Origin: an uncultured Flavobacteriales bacterium
GTDB taxonomy: Bacteria > Bacteroidota > Bacteroidia > Flavobacteriales_D > Sanyastnellaceae
Direction of reading: 5' to 3'
DNA: 5,028 nucleotides
Assembly: GCA_913057815.1 (NCBI GenBank)
Contig: CAJXOV010000224.1
Location: 1-5,028, forward strand
Under the pieces are notes generated by a model. That model made no database searches. It saw nothing but the letters and a program-made list of their open reading frames with translations, and had not been told where the DNA came from. The position numbers and the translations under genes were made by a program. Positions 1-4,983 of this stretch are shown in pieces. How positions within the stretch are numbered: position 1 is the first letter of the stretch; the number at the start of each line of letters is the position of its first letter.

Positions 1-22
1 CGGAGATGTGTATAAGAGACAG
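1..22 (+). other. Nextera i7-side adapter remnant (artefact)
   Basis: The first 22 bases are the end of the Nextera i7-side transposon adapter: CGG followed by the 19-base mosaic end AGATGTGTATAAGAGACAG. This is library sequence, not genome. A reading frame running through it would begin with the peptide MCIRDR, a typical product of untrimmed adapter. Genomic sequence starts at 23. Confidence 0.97.
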
Positions 23-182
23 GTCACCTTGTATTCTGCTAACGACTTACATTCTTCTGGATGCTTTGCTTACTGTTCCTCTCGGAGACGAGTATAACGG
101 AGACTGCACTTCGACAAGTTGCTCGCGCGAACCGCTCAGTGACCAAGTGTTTTCCGAAGGAAAATGTATCGAAGGCGCAGTG
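23..182 (+). repeat. Intergenic repeat copy R1, left end missing
   Basis: This copy starts at the GTCACC of the repeat core, because the left arm was cut off by the library adapter. The core (23-101) matches R2 at its left side (to about 73) and R4/R5 at its right side. The right arm carries an enlarged region (about 105-149, bounded by CACTT and AAGTG) and then a perfect hairpin TTTTCC-GAA-GGAAAA (150-164). It closes with TGTATCGAAGGC (165-176) and the shared tail GCAGTGG (to 182). It lies 39 nt beyond the stop codon of the ExbD-like gene. No conserved coding potential is visible. Confidence 0.85.
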
Positions 183-221
183 GGATCGAATACCGAGGAT
201 ATGTCGAAGGCACTAAATCCT

Positions 222-1034
222 TTAATCTCTTTCTGCTGTATAGATCTCTCCAACATCCAGTGGCTCTGCTTCTGAAATGCGCTGAGGGTATAATTCTCTT
301 ATGGCTAATATTTTCTTCTTATCCACCTCATCGTCAGCTCGGAGCTTATTAAAGGTTACTCCGAATTTCTTTAGACTTACCTCATCTCTTAACTCGCGCA
401 CTGCAGCTTCTAATTCATTATTAACAGTTACATAGGTATCGTAAGCCGTGGCATTATCATTTTGCATCGAAATCAAAGCCATTCCTGGAAGTGGTGCGTA
501 GTCTCCGAAAATCTCAAAAGCATATTGCTTAGCTTTTGTTTTATCCAAAGCAGATTGAGTGTTTTTAATAGACTTCTCCATTTCTAATCGTGTAGCCATA
601 TCTACCAGTGCATTTTTTTCCTTTTTCATCTCCTGAATCAACTGCTCGAGAGCAGTTGCAGACCTATTGACACTATCTCTATCTAAAGTTTTACGAATAG
701 GAAAATCATCTTTAGGAGCTGAAAGAGGCACAAGTACATTATCACCGTTGGACATTAAAAAATTCTTAGCTCCTTCTTTGAGCTTGCTCACATCCAAAGA
801 ATTTCCCTCTACAAATAGCTCATTATTTAGGTTCACCAGAACTTCATAGACATCTCTTTCTCTAATGGGAAGATCGTGGTGAATATCTATCACTGGCGGA
901 GGTAGTAGCCTAGTCATGCCTTGATCGGTATTCATGGTAGTTACTACCAAGAAAAACACGAGTAACAGGAATGCTATATCAGCCATAGACCCTGCATTAA
1001 TTTCTGATAATTCTCTTCTTGCCATTTTCAACAT
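222..1034 (-). CDS. ExbD/TolR-family biopolymer transport protein with enlarged periplasmic region
   Basis: ExbD/TolR proteins are inner-membrane partners of ExbB/TolQ and pass proton-motive force to TonB-type or related outer-membrane systems. The protein has 270 residues. A short cytoplasmic start (MARRELSEINAGS) leads into one membrane helix (about 18-34) containing D19, the position of the conserved proton-pathway Asp. The periplasmic part has the Bacteroidota-type elements LPPP (44-47), VLVNLNNELFVEG (65-77), ISMQNDNATAYDTY (188-201), NELEAAVRELRDE (206-218) and YPQRISEAEP (249-258). Residues about 95-185 look like an insertion compared with the usual roughly 200-residue relatives, with a charged, probably coiled-coil stretch at about 125-170. 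The start could instead be the ATG three codons later (1025), which matches the family's usual MARR beginning. No exbB or second exbD lies beside it. It probably has its own promoter at 1060-1067. Confidence 0.9.
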   Translation of the reverse strand: MLKMARRELSEINAGSMADIAFLLLVFFLVVTTMNTDQGMTRLLPPPVIDIHHDLPIRERDVYEVLVNLNNELFVEGNSLDVSKLKEGAKNFLMSNGDNVLVPLSAPKDDFPIRKTLDRDSVNRSATALEQLIQEMKKEKNALVDMATRLEMEKSIKNTQSALDKTKAKQYAFEIFGDYAPLPGMALISMQNDNATAYDTYVTVNNELEAAVRELRDEVSLKKFGVTFNKLRADDEVDKKKILAIRELYPQRISEAEPLDVGEIYTAERD

Positions 1035-1059
1035 ATTTAAGTTTTCAAAACAGTGGGAG

Positions 1060-1067
1060 CAAATGTA
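1060..1067 (-). promoter_or_regulatory. Probable Bacteroidota -7 promoter box for the ExbD-like gene
   Basis: Read on the minus strand this is TACATTTG, an exact match to the Bacteroidota -7 consensus TAnnTTTG. It lies 25 nt before the ATG at 1034, so a transcript starting a few bases downstream would have a leader of about 20 nt. The -33 element is weak: only TTCTT is present at about the right spacing. The rest of the 1035-1196 gap shows no gene. Confidence 0.45.
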
Positions 1068-1196
1068 TTTCTGTGATAGAGTTTTAAGAATCTTAATTGC
1101 TCAACTACAGTTAAATTACGGAGAGATGCAGTCGTTATTGGCAGACTGTTATGAAATCATTTTGAATAATATACAGGTGTAAGTGATTGAGTATCG

Positions 1197-1357
1197 GATG
1201 CCGGGGCTTCGACTTTCTCGCTGCCGCTCGGCTCAGTCACCTTGTATTCTGCTAACGACTTACATTCTTCTGGATGCTTTGCTTACCCATACTCACGGAG
1301 ACGAATGTAACGGAGACTCAATGCCGACTGAAAGGAGGAAAGTCGAAGGCGTAGTGG
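1197..1357 (+). repeat. Intergenic repeat copy R2, full length
   Basis: This is a complete copy with diverged arms. It begins GATGCCGGGG and ends GAAGGCGTAGTGG. The outer arms differ from R5 but still pair: CTTCGACTTTC (1207-1217) is exactly complementary to GAAAGTCGAAG (1338-1348). The inner stem AGTCACC (1235-1241) faces GGAGACT (1312-1318), with one A-A mismatch. The core contains the invariant blocks GCTAACGACTTAC, CTGGATGCTTTGCTT and CGGAGACGA. The side arms are less clearly hairpin-forming than in R5. It lies between the ExbD-like gene and the lipoprotein gene, both on the minus strand. Confidence 0.85.
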
Positions 1358-1401
1358 AATACGGGGACTTCGGCACTTCGACAGAAAACGCTCAGCATGC
1401 C

Positions 1402-1454
1402 ACTTTCTCGCTATCGCTCGGCTCAGTCACCTTGGATTCTGATCACAACTCACA
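1402..1454 (+). repeat. Repeat fragment R2b, left end only
   Basis: Positions 1402-1440 match 1212-1250 of R2 at 36 of 39 positions, in the same orientation and 190 bases further on. The similarity then decays through CTGATCACAACTCACATT and stops at the lipoprotein stop codon (1455-1457, minus strand). It looks like a degenerate or truncated left half. The 1358-1401 spacer holds further related words (ACTTCGGCACTTCGACAG, CGCTCAG), so an older copy may be nested here. Confidence 0.7.
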
Positions 1455-2207
1455 TTATTTATTAAAAGTATGCTGAAAAGGTAAACTGCTAATTCTACCA
1501 TAACTAGTGTAATTCATATGTCCGAATACCTCATAGTCGCCTTCTTGTTCACAGGTAATAGAAATGTTAGCCATCGTGTTGGGTAAAACCTGATTTTGTA
1601 AATGGGTCTTTTGACCATTCAATAGGATAGAATCGATTTGATAGTTTTTATTAGAGAAATTCTGAACTTCCCCTCCTATCAGCGTGAAGCCATAATCCCC
1701 TGAAGTAAAACCAAGCGGGTATGAAGTCAAATTAGCGAATCTGTATCCACAGTCTACTAAATCGTAATACAGAAAATCTGATAATTGAAGCGTTAGAGCA
1801 CAAGCCTTCAACAGCAGAGCTCCTCTTTTAAGTGCCGTATTATCATTAGAGAAATCGTCCAGATTAATCTGGCTTACCTGAAACGAAGTATGCCCAAATT
1901 CATTTTGAAATATTTGGGAAATGTGATCTTGAAACTGCAAAAAGTCTGTTTTTAAAATACGCTTCTTGTCCATTAAATGAACTAGTCTTTTGTATGTTTT
2001 GTCTAAAGTCTCATGAGCAACTCCATATTTCTCATGGCTTTCTTCTGACTTTCTGGCCAAAGAGGTTAGTTTGAATACTATTTCATTTTCAAGCTCTAAT
2101 TGTGCTTGACTTTGAATCTCGACTATAATATGTTCAGTTTCATGAGAATTTCTACAAGAAGAAAATAGAAATAATGACAGCAGTGAAAAATGACAGAGTA
2201 GTTTCAT
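1455..2207 (-). CDS. Predicted lipoprotein of unknown function
   Basis: The protein has 250 residues. It starts with a short lipoprotein signal: a Lys, a hydrophobic stretch, then a lipobox-like F-S-S-C with the lipidated Cys at 18. Mature residues 20-155 are rich in charged and helix-forming residues, including a Glu/Leu-rich stretch (about 36-90, possible coiled coil) and a leucine-rich helix (about 125-150). Residues about 172-248 look like a beta-sandwich domain (FTLIGGEVQNFS, then NISITCEQEGDYEVFGHM). I do not recognise the family with certainty. The order helical region, then FANLTSYP, then beta domain ending in a PF segment faintly recalls the N-terminal extracellular domains of gliding protein GldM. 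That is a weak impression. It is probably transcribed on its own, since the gap to the ExbD-like gene is about 420 nt and filled with repeats. No Shine-Dalgarno sequence is seen, as is usual in this phylum. A near-palindrome GGTTTTAGAACC lies just upstream at 2218-2229. Confidence 0.8.
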   Translation of the reverse strand: MKLLCHFSLLSLFLFSSCRNSHETEHIIVEIQSQAQLELENEIVFKLTSLARKSEESHEKYGVAHETLDKTYKRLVHLMDKKRILKTDFLQFQDHISQIFQNEFGHTSFQVSQINLDDFSNDNTALKRGALLLKACALTLQLSDFLYYDLVDCGYRFANLTSYPLGFTSGDYGFTLIGGEVQNFSNKNYQIDSILLNGQKTHLQNQVLPNTMANISITCEQEGDYEVFGHMNYTSYGRISSLPFQHTFNK

Positions 2208-2260
2208 TGTGAAATAAGGTTTTAGAACCTAAAAAACGGAAGTTGGATCATGATAGTGCA

Positions 2261-2331
2261 GAGACTGAGTGATTTTGGAAGAAAAATGCGCTGTGCTGAG
2301 CTTTTGTCGAAGCATATCCAAGGCGCAGTGG
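2261..2331 (+). repeat. Repeat fragment R3, right end only
   Basis: Only the right arm of the repeat is present, from GAGACTGAGTG to AAGGCGCAGTGG. It closely matches the right arm of R4 (3045-3115), including the identical stretch CTGAGCTTTTGTCGAAGCAT and the T-rich/A-rich pair around GGAAG. There is no core or left arm, so it is a deletion remnant or a partial insertion. It sits between the divergent lipoprotein and membrane-protein genes, a region that should hold both promoters. Confidence 0.75.
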
Positions 2332-2383
2332 ACACGGTGAATTATCCAGTACTTTTATTCCCGAATTTAATTTGACTACTACT

Positions 2384-2911
2384 ATGATAACCATATCCTA
2401 TGGCGCTCAGTTTAGAAATGGTAAAGCCACAGGGCTCTTTCTTTTGTTTGTCCTGTTTGGTGCTTTTAGTGTGGCTTCATTTGTTCAGGGACGAGTTTTG
2501 ATAGGGTTCACATTGCTAGTTTTGGCAGTGCTATTGTGCATTTTCACTTTTGATTTTAAAGGAGTTGAAATTGATTTAGAAAAGAACCTCTACCGTATTT
2601 ACACCATAACGGTTATAGGAAAACGTGGCAAATGGCAACCTTACGAAGGGTTTGAAAAAATCACAGTTAAATATGACAGCTTTAAGATCAATACGGCATC
2701 TTTTGGTGGAGGCAGAGCATCATCAGTGACAGAAAACCACAGCCGCTTTGTGATAGAACTTGAACATTCCACAGGAAATAAAGGCACTCTTTTTATTAGA
2801 GAGGAACAGAAATACAATGATGCACTGAACTATGCTCATGAGCTCTCTAAAAAACTTTCTCTGCCGGTTAGAGATTACTTTGGTGAGAAGTTGGCAAGGA
2901 ATGGAAGGTGA
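2384..2911 (+). CDS. Two-helix membrane protein of unknown function
   Basis: The protein has 175 residues from the ATG at 2384. An in-frame TTG at 2372 would add four residues (M-T-T-T), but ATG is the simpler choice. Two adjacent hydrophobic segments (about 17-34 and 38-56) form a membrane hairpin. They are followed by a soluble domain of about 115 residues with alternating beta-strand character: VEIDLEKNLYRIYTI, a GKRGKWQPYEGFEKITVKY segment, and RFVIELEH...GTLFIREE. A closing helix follows (about 143-158, YNDALNYAHELSKKL). This arrangement, two helices plus a pleckstrin-homology-like beta domain, is common in small bacterial membrane proteins, but I do not recognise a named family. The soluble part should face the cytoplasm if the two helices form a simple hairpin. 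No close partner gene is present. The stop codon is 16 nt from repeat R4. Confidence 0.85.
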   Translation: MITISYGAQFRNGKATGLFLLFVLFGAFSVASFVQGRVLIGFTLLVLAVLLCIFTFDFKGVEIDLEKNLYRIYTITVIGKRGKWQPYEGFEKITVKYDSFKINTASFGGGRASSVTENHSRFVIELEHSTGNKGTLFIREEQKYNDALNYAHELSKKLSLPVRDYFGEKLARNGR

Positions 2912-2927
2912 TGGTAACGGAAACAGA

Positions 2928-3115
2928 ATGCCGGGCCTTCGGTACACTTCAGCTTCGCTGAAGCACTCAGTCACCTTGCATGGTGCTAACGACTTACTTT
3001 TCCTGGATGCTTTGCTTCTATTCCTATCGGAGACGAGTATAACGGAGACTGAGTGGTTTTAGAAGAAAATTGTGCTTTGCTGAGCTTTTGTCGAAGCATA
3101 TTGAAGGCGGAGTGG
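2928..3115 (+). repeat. Intergenic repeat copy R4, full length
   Basis: This copy begins ATGCCGGGCC and ends GAAGGCGGAGTGG. The left arm GCCTTCGGTACA (2935-2946) is followed by the hairpin CTTCAGC-TTC-GCTGAAG (2947-2963). The inner stem is CACTCAGTCACC (2964-2975) facing GGAGACTGAGTG (3044-3055), 11 of 12 paired. The right arm has a short T/A hairpin (3057-3069) plus an extra hairpin, TGCTTTG with CGAAGCA, that R5 lacks. The outer right arm ends TTGAAGGC, so the outer stem is weaker here than in R5. It lies between convergent genes: 16 nt after the membrane-protein stop and 2 nt before the reverse-strand stop of the GIY-YIG gene. It could therefore influence 3' ends on both strands. Confidence 0.9.
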
Positions 3116-3117
3116 AA

Positions 3118-3408
3118 TCATTTATCAAACACCTTCTTAGCCAATTCTGGTAAAGCTTCTTTCTTTCCTTCTATTAATGCTTCTTTCTTTTTTCGGCTCC
3201 AGCCTTGGACTTGCTTTTCTCTTTTATACGCCCAATCTATTCTGGGATATTCTTCTGCATAAACTAGTTCTACAGGTAAGTGTTTAGCCGTATGGTTGGC
3301 TCCTTCACCTGATTGATGTTGAGCAACTCGCATTTCTAGATATTTAGTACTTCCAGTGTAGTAACTCCCATCAGAACATAGCAGAATATACATGTAGGCT
3401 TTAGACAT
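3118..3408 (-). CDS. Small GIY-YIG endonuclease-domain protein (UPF0213/YhbQ-like)
   Basis: The protein has 96 residues and consists almost entirely of one GIY-YIG domain, the nuclease fold shared by UvrC, the structure-specific nuclease Slx1 and some homing enzymes. Visible motifs are the first strand YMYILL, with Y7 in the GIY tyrosine position; YTG (17-19) in place of YIG; R27 in EMRVAQHQSG, the usual catalytic Arg; H31; and E64 in AYKREKQVQGW, the metal-binding Glu. All key residues appear present, so it should be active. The tail (71-96) is Lys-rich and helical and may bind DNA. Length fits stand-alone single-domain members. The ATG start is followed directly by the first strand. The gene lies exactly between repeats R4 (2 nt from its stop) and R5 (27 nt from its start). 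Its promoter must therefore lie in that short gap or within the repeats. The true substrate is unknown. Confidence 0.92.
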   Translation of the reverse strand: MSKAYMYILLCSDGSYYTGSTKYLEMRVAQHQSGEGANHTAKHLPVELVYAEEYPRIDWAYKREKQVQGWSRKKKEALIEGKKEALPELAKKVFDK

Positions 3409-3435
3409 GAAGCTAAAATAATGAATGTGCTTCGG

Positions 3436-3599
3436 ATGTCGGGCCTTCGGTACACTTCAGCTTCGCTGAAGCACTCAGTCACCGTGCATGGTGCTAACGA
3501 CTTACTTTTTCTGGATGCTTTGCTTCTATTCCTATCGGAGACGAGTATAACGGAGACTGAGTGGTTTCCCGAAGGGAAATTGTATCGAAGGCGGAGTGG
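3436..3599 (+). repeat. Intergenic repeat copy R5, best-preserved fold
   Basis: This copy runs from ATGTCGGGCC to GGCGGAGTGG. Its parts pair almost completely. The outer stem is GCCTTCGGTACA (3443-3454) with TGTATCGAAGGC (3581-3592), 12 pairs including one G-T. The left hairpin is CTTCAGC-TTC-GCTGAAG (3455-3471). The inner stem is CACTCAGTCACC (3472-3483) with GGAGACTGAGTG (3552-3563), with one A-A mismatch. The right hairpin is TTTCCC-GAA-GGGAAA (3565-3579), extended by G3564-T3580. The four helices meet with no spare bases, which is the secondary structure of a four-way junction. A core of about 68 nt (3484-3551) forms the apical loop. It is nearly identical to R4 through the left arm and core. 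Confidence 0.92.
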
Positions 3600-3600
3600 A

Positions 3601-3790
3601 GTCGGGCCTTCGGTACACTTCAGCTTCGCTGAAGCACTCAGTCACCTTGCATGGTGCTAACGACTTACTTTTTCTGGATGCTTTGCTTACTCATACTCAC
3701 GGAGACGAATATAACGGAGACTGAGCGGTGCACTGAGCTTTTGTTGAAGTGTGGTTTCCCGAAGGACAAATTGTATCGAAGGCGGAGTGG
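3601..3790 (+). repeat. Intergenic repeat copy R6, tandem with R5
   Basis: R6 follows R5 head to tail: the shared GGGCCTT is repeated 163 bases on. The left arm and left hairpin (3606-3634) are identical to R5. The right half of the core switches to the type seen in R2 (CATACTCACGGAGACGAAT). The right arm is enlarged: an added segment with CACTGAGCTTTTGTTGAAGTG (3731-3751) precedes an imperfect TTTCCC-GAA-GGACAAA hairpin. The outer stem closes with TGTATCGAAGGC (3772-3783), complementary to 3606-3617. It ends GGAGTGG at 3790, 2 nt from the reverse-strand stop of the CDF gene. Confidence 0.9.
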
Positions 3791-3792
3791 CA

Positions 3793-4674
3793 TCAATCAC
3801 CCAGTGTGCAGGATTCTTCTTCCAGTTCTGTTTCTAAGGTGAAATGCTCGAAGTCATACTTTTTGACTATCTCTTTGAGCTGTTTTTTTACTTCTGCTAT
3901 TTGCTCGAAGCTAGTGATGTTCTTTAGCTTTACGTGAGCAGTAAAGACATGATGCTCTCCTTCTAATGACCAAATGTGAACGTGGTGCAGAGAGGCCACA
4001 TGATGGACCCCTGCCAGTTCTCTTTTTACTTCTGGCAGGTTTACATTGTAAGGCACTCCTTGTAAAAACAGGTAAAGGGTCTCTTTTAGCCGCTTGGCTA
4101 CTCCCCATAAGATGTATGAGGTAATGGCCAGTGAAAGCACAGGATCTAGTATGGGAATGTCTTTGAACTGAAGAATAATGGATACCACCAATACCATGAA
4201 CCAGCCCAGCACATCTTCTAACAAGTGCCAAGAGACCACGCGCTCATTTAGTGATTTTCCTCCGCTCATTTTCCATGCGGCATACCCATTTACCGCTATT
4301 CCTGCTATGGCGAAGTACATCATGCCCTGTGCATCTGACTGTTCTGGTGTAATTATGCACTGTATGGCTTCATTGATCACAAAAATAGACCCTGCTATAA
4401 GTACCACACTGTTTATTAAGGCGCCTAGTAGTGAAAACCGGGCATAGCCAAAAGAAAAACTATCATCTGCAGACTGCTTGGACTTTTTATCCAAATACCA
4501 AGCGGTGCCCAGTGATAGGCTATCTCCTAAATCATGGACTGCATCTGAGATAATGGCCACACTGTTTACATACATCCCTCCTATGATTTCTACTATGGTA
4601 AAAATCAGATTGAGAAAGAATGCCGTTCTCAGGTTCTTTCCACTGCTGTCATGATGGTGGTGGCTGTAGGACAT
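3793..4674 (-). CDS. Cation diffusion facilitator (CzcD/ZitB-type Zn2+ exporter)
   Basis: The protein has 293 residues, a normal length for CDF antiporters, which move Zn2+ (also Co2+ or Cd2+) out of the cytoplasm in exchange for protons. It has a His-rich start (H5-H8), then six expected membrane helices between about residues 16 and 195. Helix 2 carries DAVHDLGD, giving H47 and D51. Helix 5 carries SWHLLED, giving H150 and D154. This H-x3-D / H-x3-D site is typical of Zn-preferring members. SFSFGYARFSLLGALIN (72-88) is the family's conserved loop and helix 3 start. The C-terminal cytoplasmic domain has HHVASLHHVHIWSLEGEHHVFTAHV (224-248) and ends with H277-FTLE, matching the family's metal-binding H-x-T motif. 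The protein looks complete. The ATG at 4674 has no Shine-Dalgarno sequence. No metal regulator gene is adjacent. The stop codon almost touches repeat R6. Confidence 0.96.
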   Translation of the reverse strand: MSYSHHHHDSSGKNLRTAFFLNLIFTIVEIIGGMYVNSVAIISDAVHDLGDSLSLGTAWYLDKKSKQSADDSFSFGYARFSLLGALINSVVLIAGSIFVINEAIQCIITPEQSDAQGMMYFAIAGIAVNGYAAWKMSGGKSLNERVVSWHLLEDVLGWFMVLVVSIILQFKDIPILDPVLSLAITSYILWGVAKRLKETLYLFLQGVPYNVNLPEVKRELAGVHHVASLHHVHIWSLEGEHHVFTAHVKLKNITSFEQIAEVKKQLKEIVKKYDFEHFTLETELEEESCTLGD

Positions 4675-4857
4675 TTATTATTGCTTGAGCTGATGGCTTA
4701 TAAGAAGGAATTTTTAATGAATTTGTTATGTGGATGTTTATCAATGTGCATAAAGGTAATGCCGCCATTAATAATTCCTAGAAAGGGTTAACCTTGTTTC
4801 CTGAACTATTTCACTGATAGCATAATCCTAATTCAATAAGCCATTTTTTCCAGTAAG
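4675..4857. other. Intergenic gap upstream of the CDF gene, nothing clear
   Basis: This AT-rich stretch should contain the CDF promoter on the minus strand. I see only a weak -7-like box (TACCTTTA on the minus strand, 4751-4758) without a -33 partner, and a short inverted pair TTTAT...ATAAA near 4737-4754. No repeat copy, RNA gene or convincing reading frame is present. Confidence 0.4.
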
Positions 4858-4875
4858 AGAGTCTGAATAGACTCT
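4858..4875 (-). terminator. Small hairpin after a minus-strand stop codon
   Basis: AGAGTCT (4858-4864) and AGACTCT (4869-4875) form a perfect 7-bp stem with a 4-nt loop. On the minus strand it starts 4 nt after the TAA at 4880-4882, the right place for a terminator. There is no U-run after it on that strand, so an intrinsic terminator is only possible. On the plus strand it is followed by a moderately T-rich stretch. Confidence 0.4.
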
Positions 4876-4879
4876 GGGT

Positions 4880-4983
4880 TTAAATTTCATTTTGATTAGT
4901 TTTTAAACTCCATTCCTTTAAAAATTCTGATTTAAGGAAATTACTATTATCTAGTGGGTCAGTTTCTGCTTCAAATATCATAT
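4880..4983 (-). CDS. Possible 3' end of a truncated minus-strand gene
   Basis: A minus-strand frame is open from the genomic edge at 4983 through 33 codons to TAA (4880-4882). The peptide (MIFEAETDPLDNSNFLKSEF, then LKEWSLKTNQNEI) is hydrophilic and looks like a normal protein tail. The ATG at 4981 may be internal, because the frame runs on to the adapter boundary. A hairpin directly after the stop supports a real gene end. Thirty-three open codons alone could arise by chance, and no family is recognisable. Confidence 0.4.

Noticed and set aside
934..1182. An 82-codon plus-strand frame overlapping the start of the ExbD-like gene
   Set aside because: Its first part is the complement of the conserved ExbD membrane segment and its second part lies in the promoter region. 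It has no recognisable protein features.
2372..2383. TTG start four codons before the ATG of the membrane protein
   Set aside because: The extra residues are only Thr repeats, and the TTTG here may belong to an imperfect -7-like box (TAATTTG at 2368-2374), so ATG 2384 is preferred.
2832..3660. Open frames running through repeats R4, R5 and R6 (for example 2832-3062 and 3421-3660) with a shared peptide
   Set aside because: The peptides match only because the repeats are near-identical DNA. The frames end at different places, are not kept in R1/R2, and the substitutions preserve base pairing rather than codons.
3436..3790. Integron attC sites or a gene-cassette array
   Set aside because: The layout of gene then folded repeat is similar, but I find no RYYYAAC/GTTRRRY core pair at the ends, no integrase gene, and the genes are not typical cassettes.
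2928..3790. CRISPR array or insertion sequence
   Set aside because: The repeats are far too long and uneven for CRISPR, there are no cas genes, and no transposase reading frame or target-site duplication is visible.
3911..4231. A 106-codon minus-strand reading frame inside the CDF gene
   Set aside because: It is in another frame of a clearly real transporter gene, with an implausible Arg/Ser/Cys-rich sequence.
4737..4758. Operator or promoter for the CDF gene (TTTAT...ATAAA pair, TACCTTTA box)
   Set aside because: The pair is only 5 bp in AT-rich sequence, and the box has one mismatch and no -33 element. This is too weak to call a metal-responsive site.
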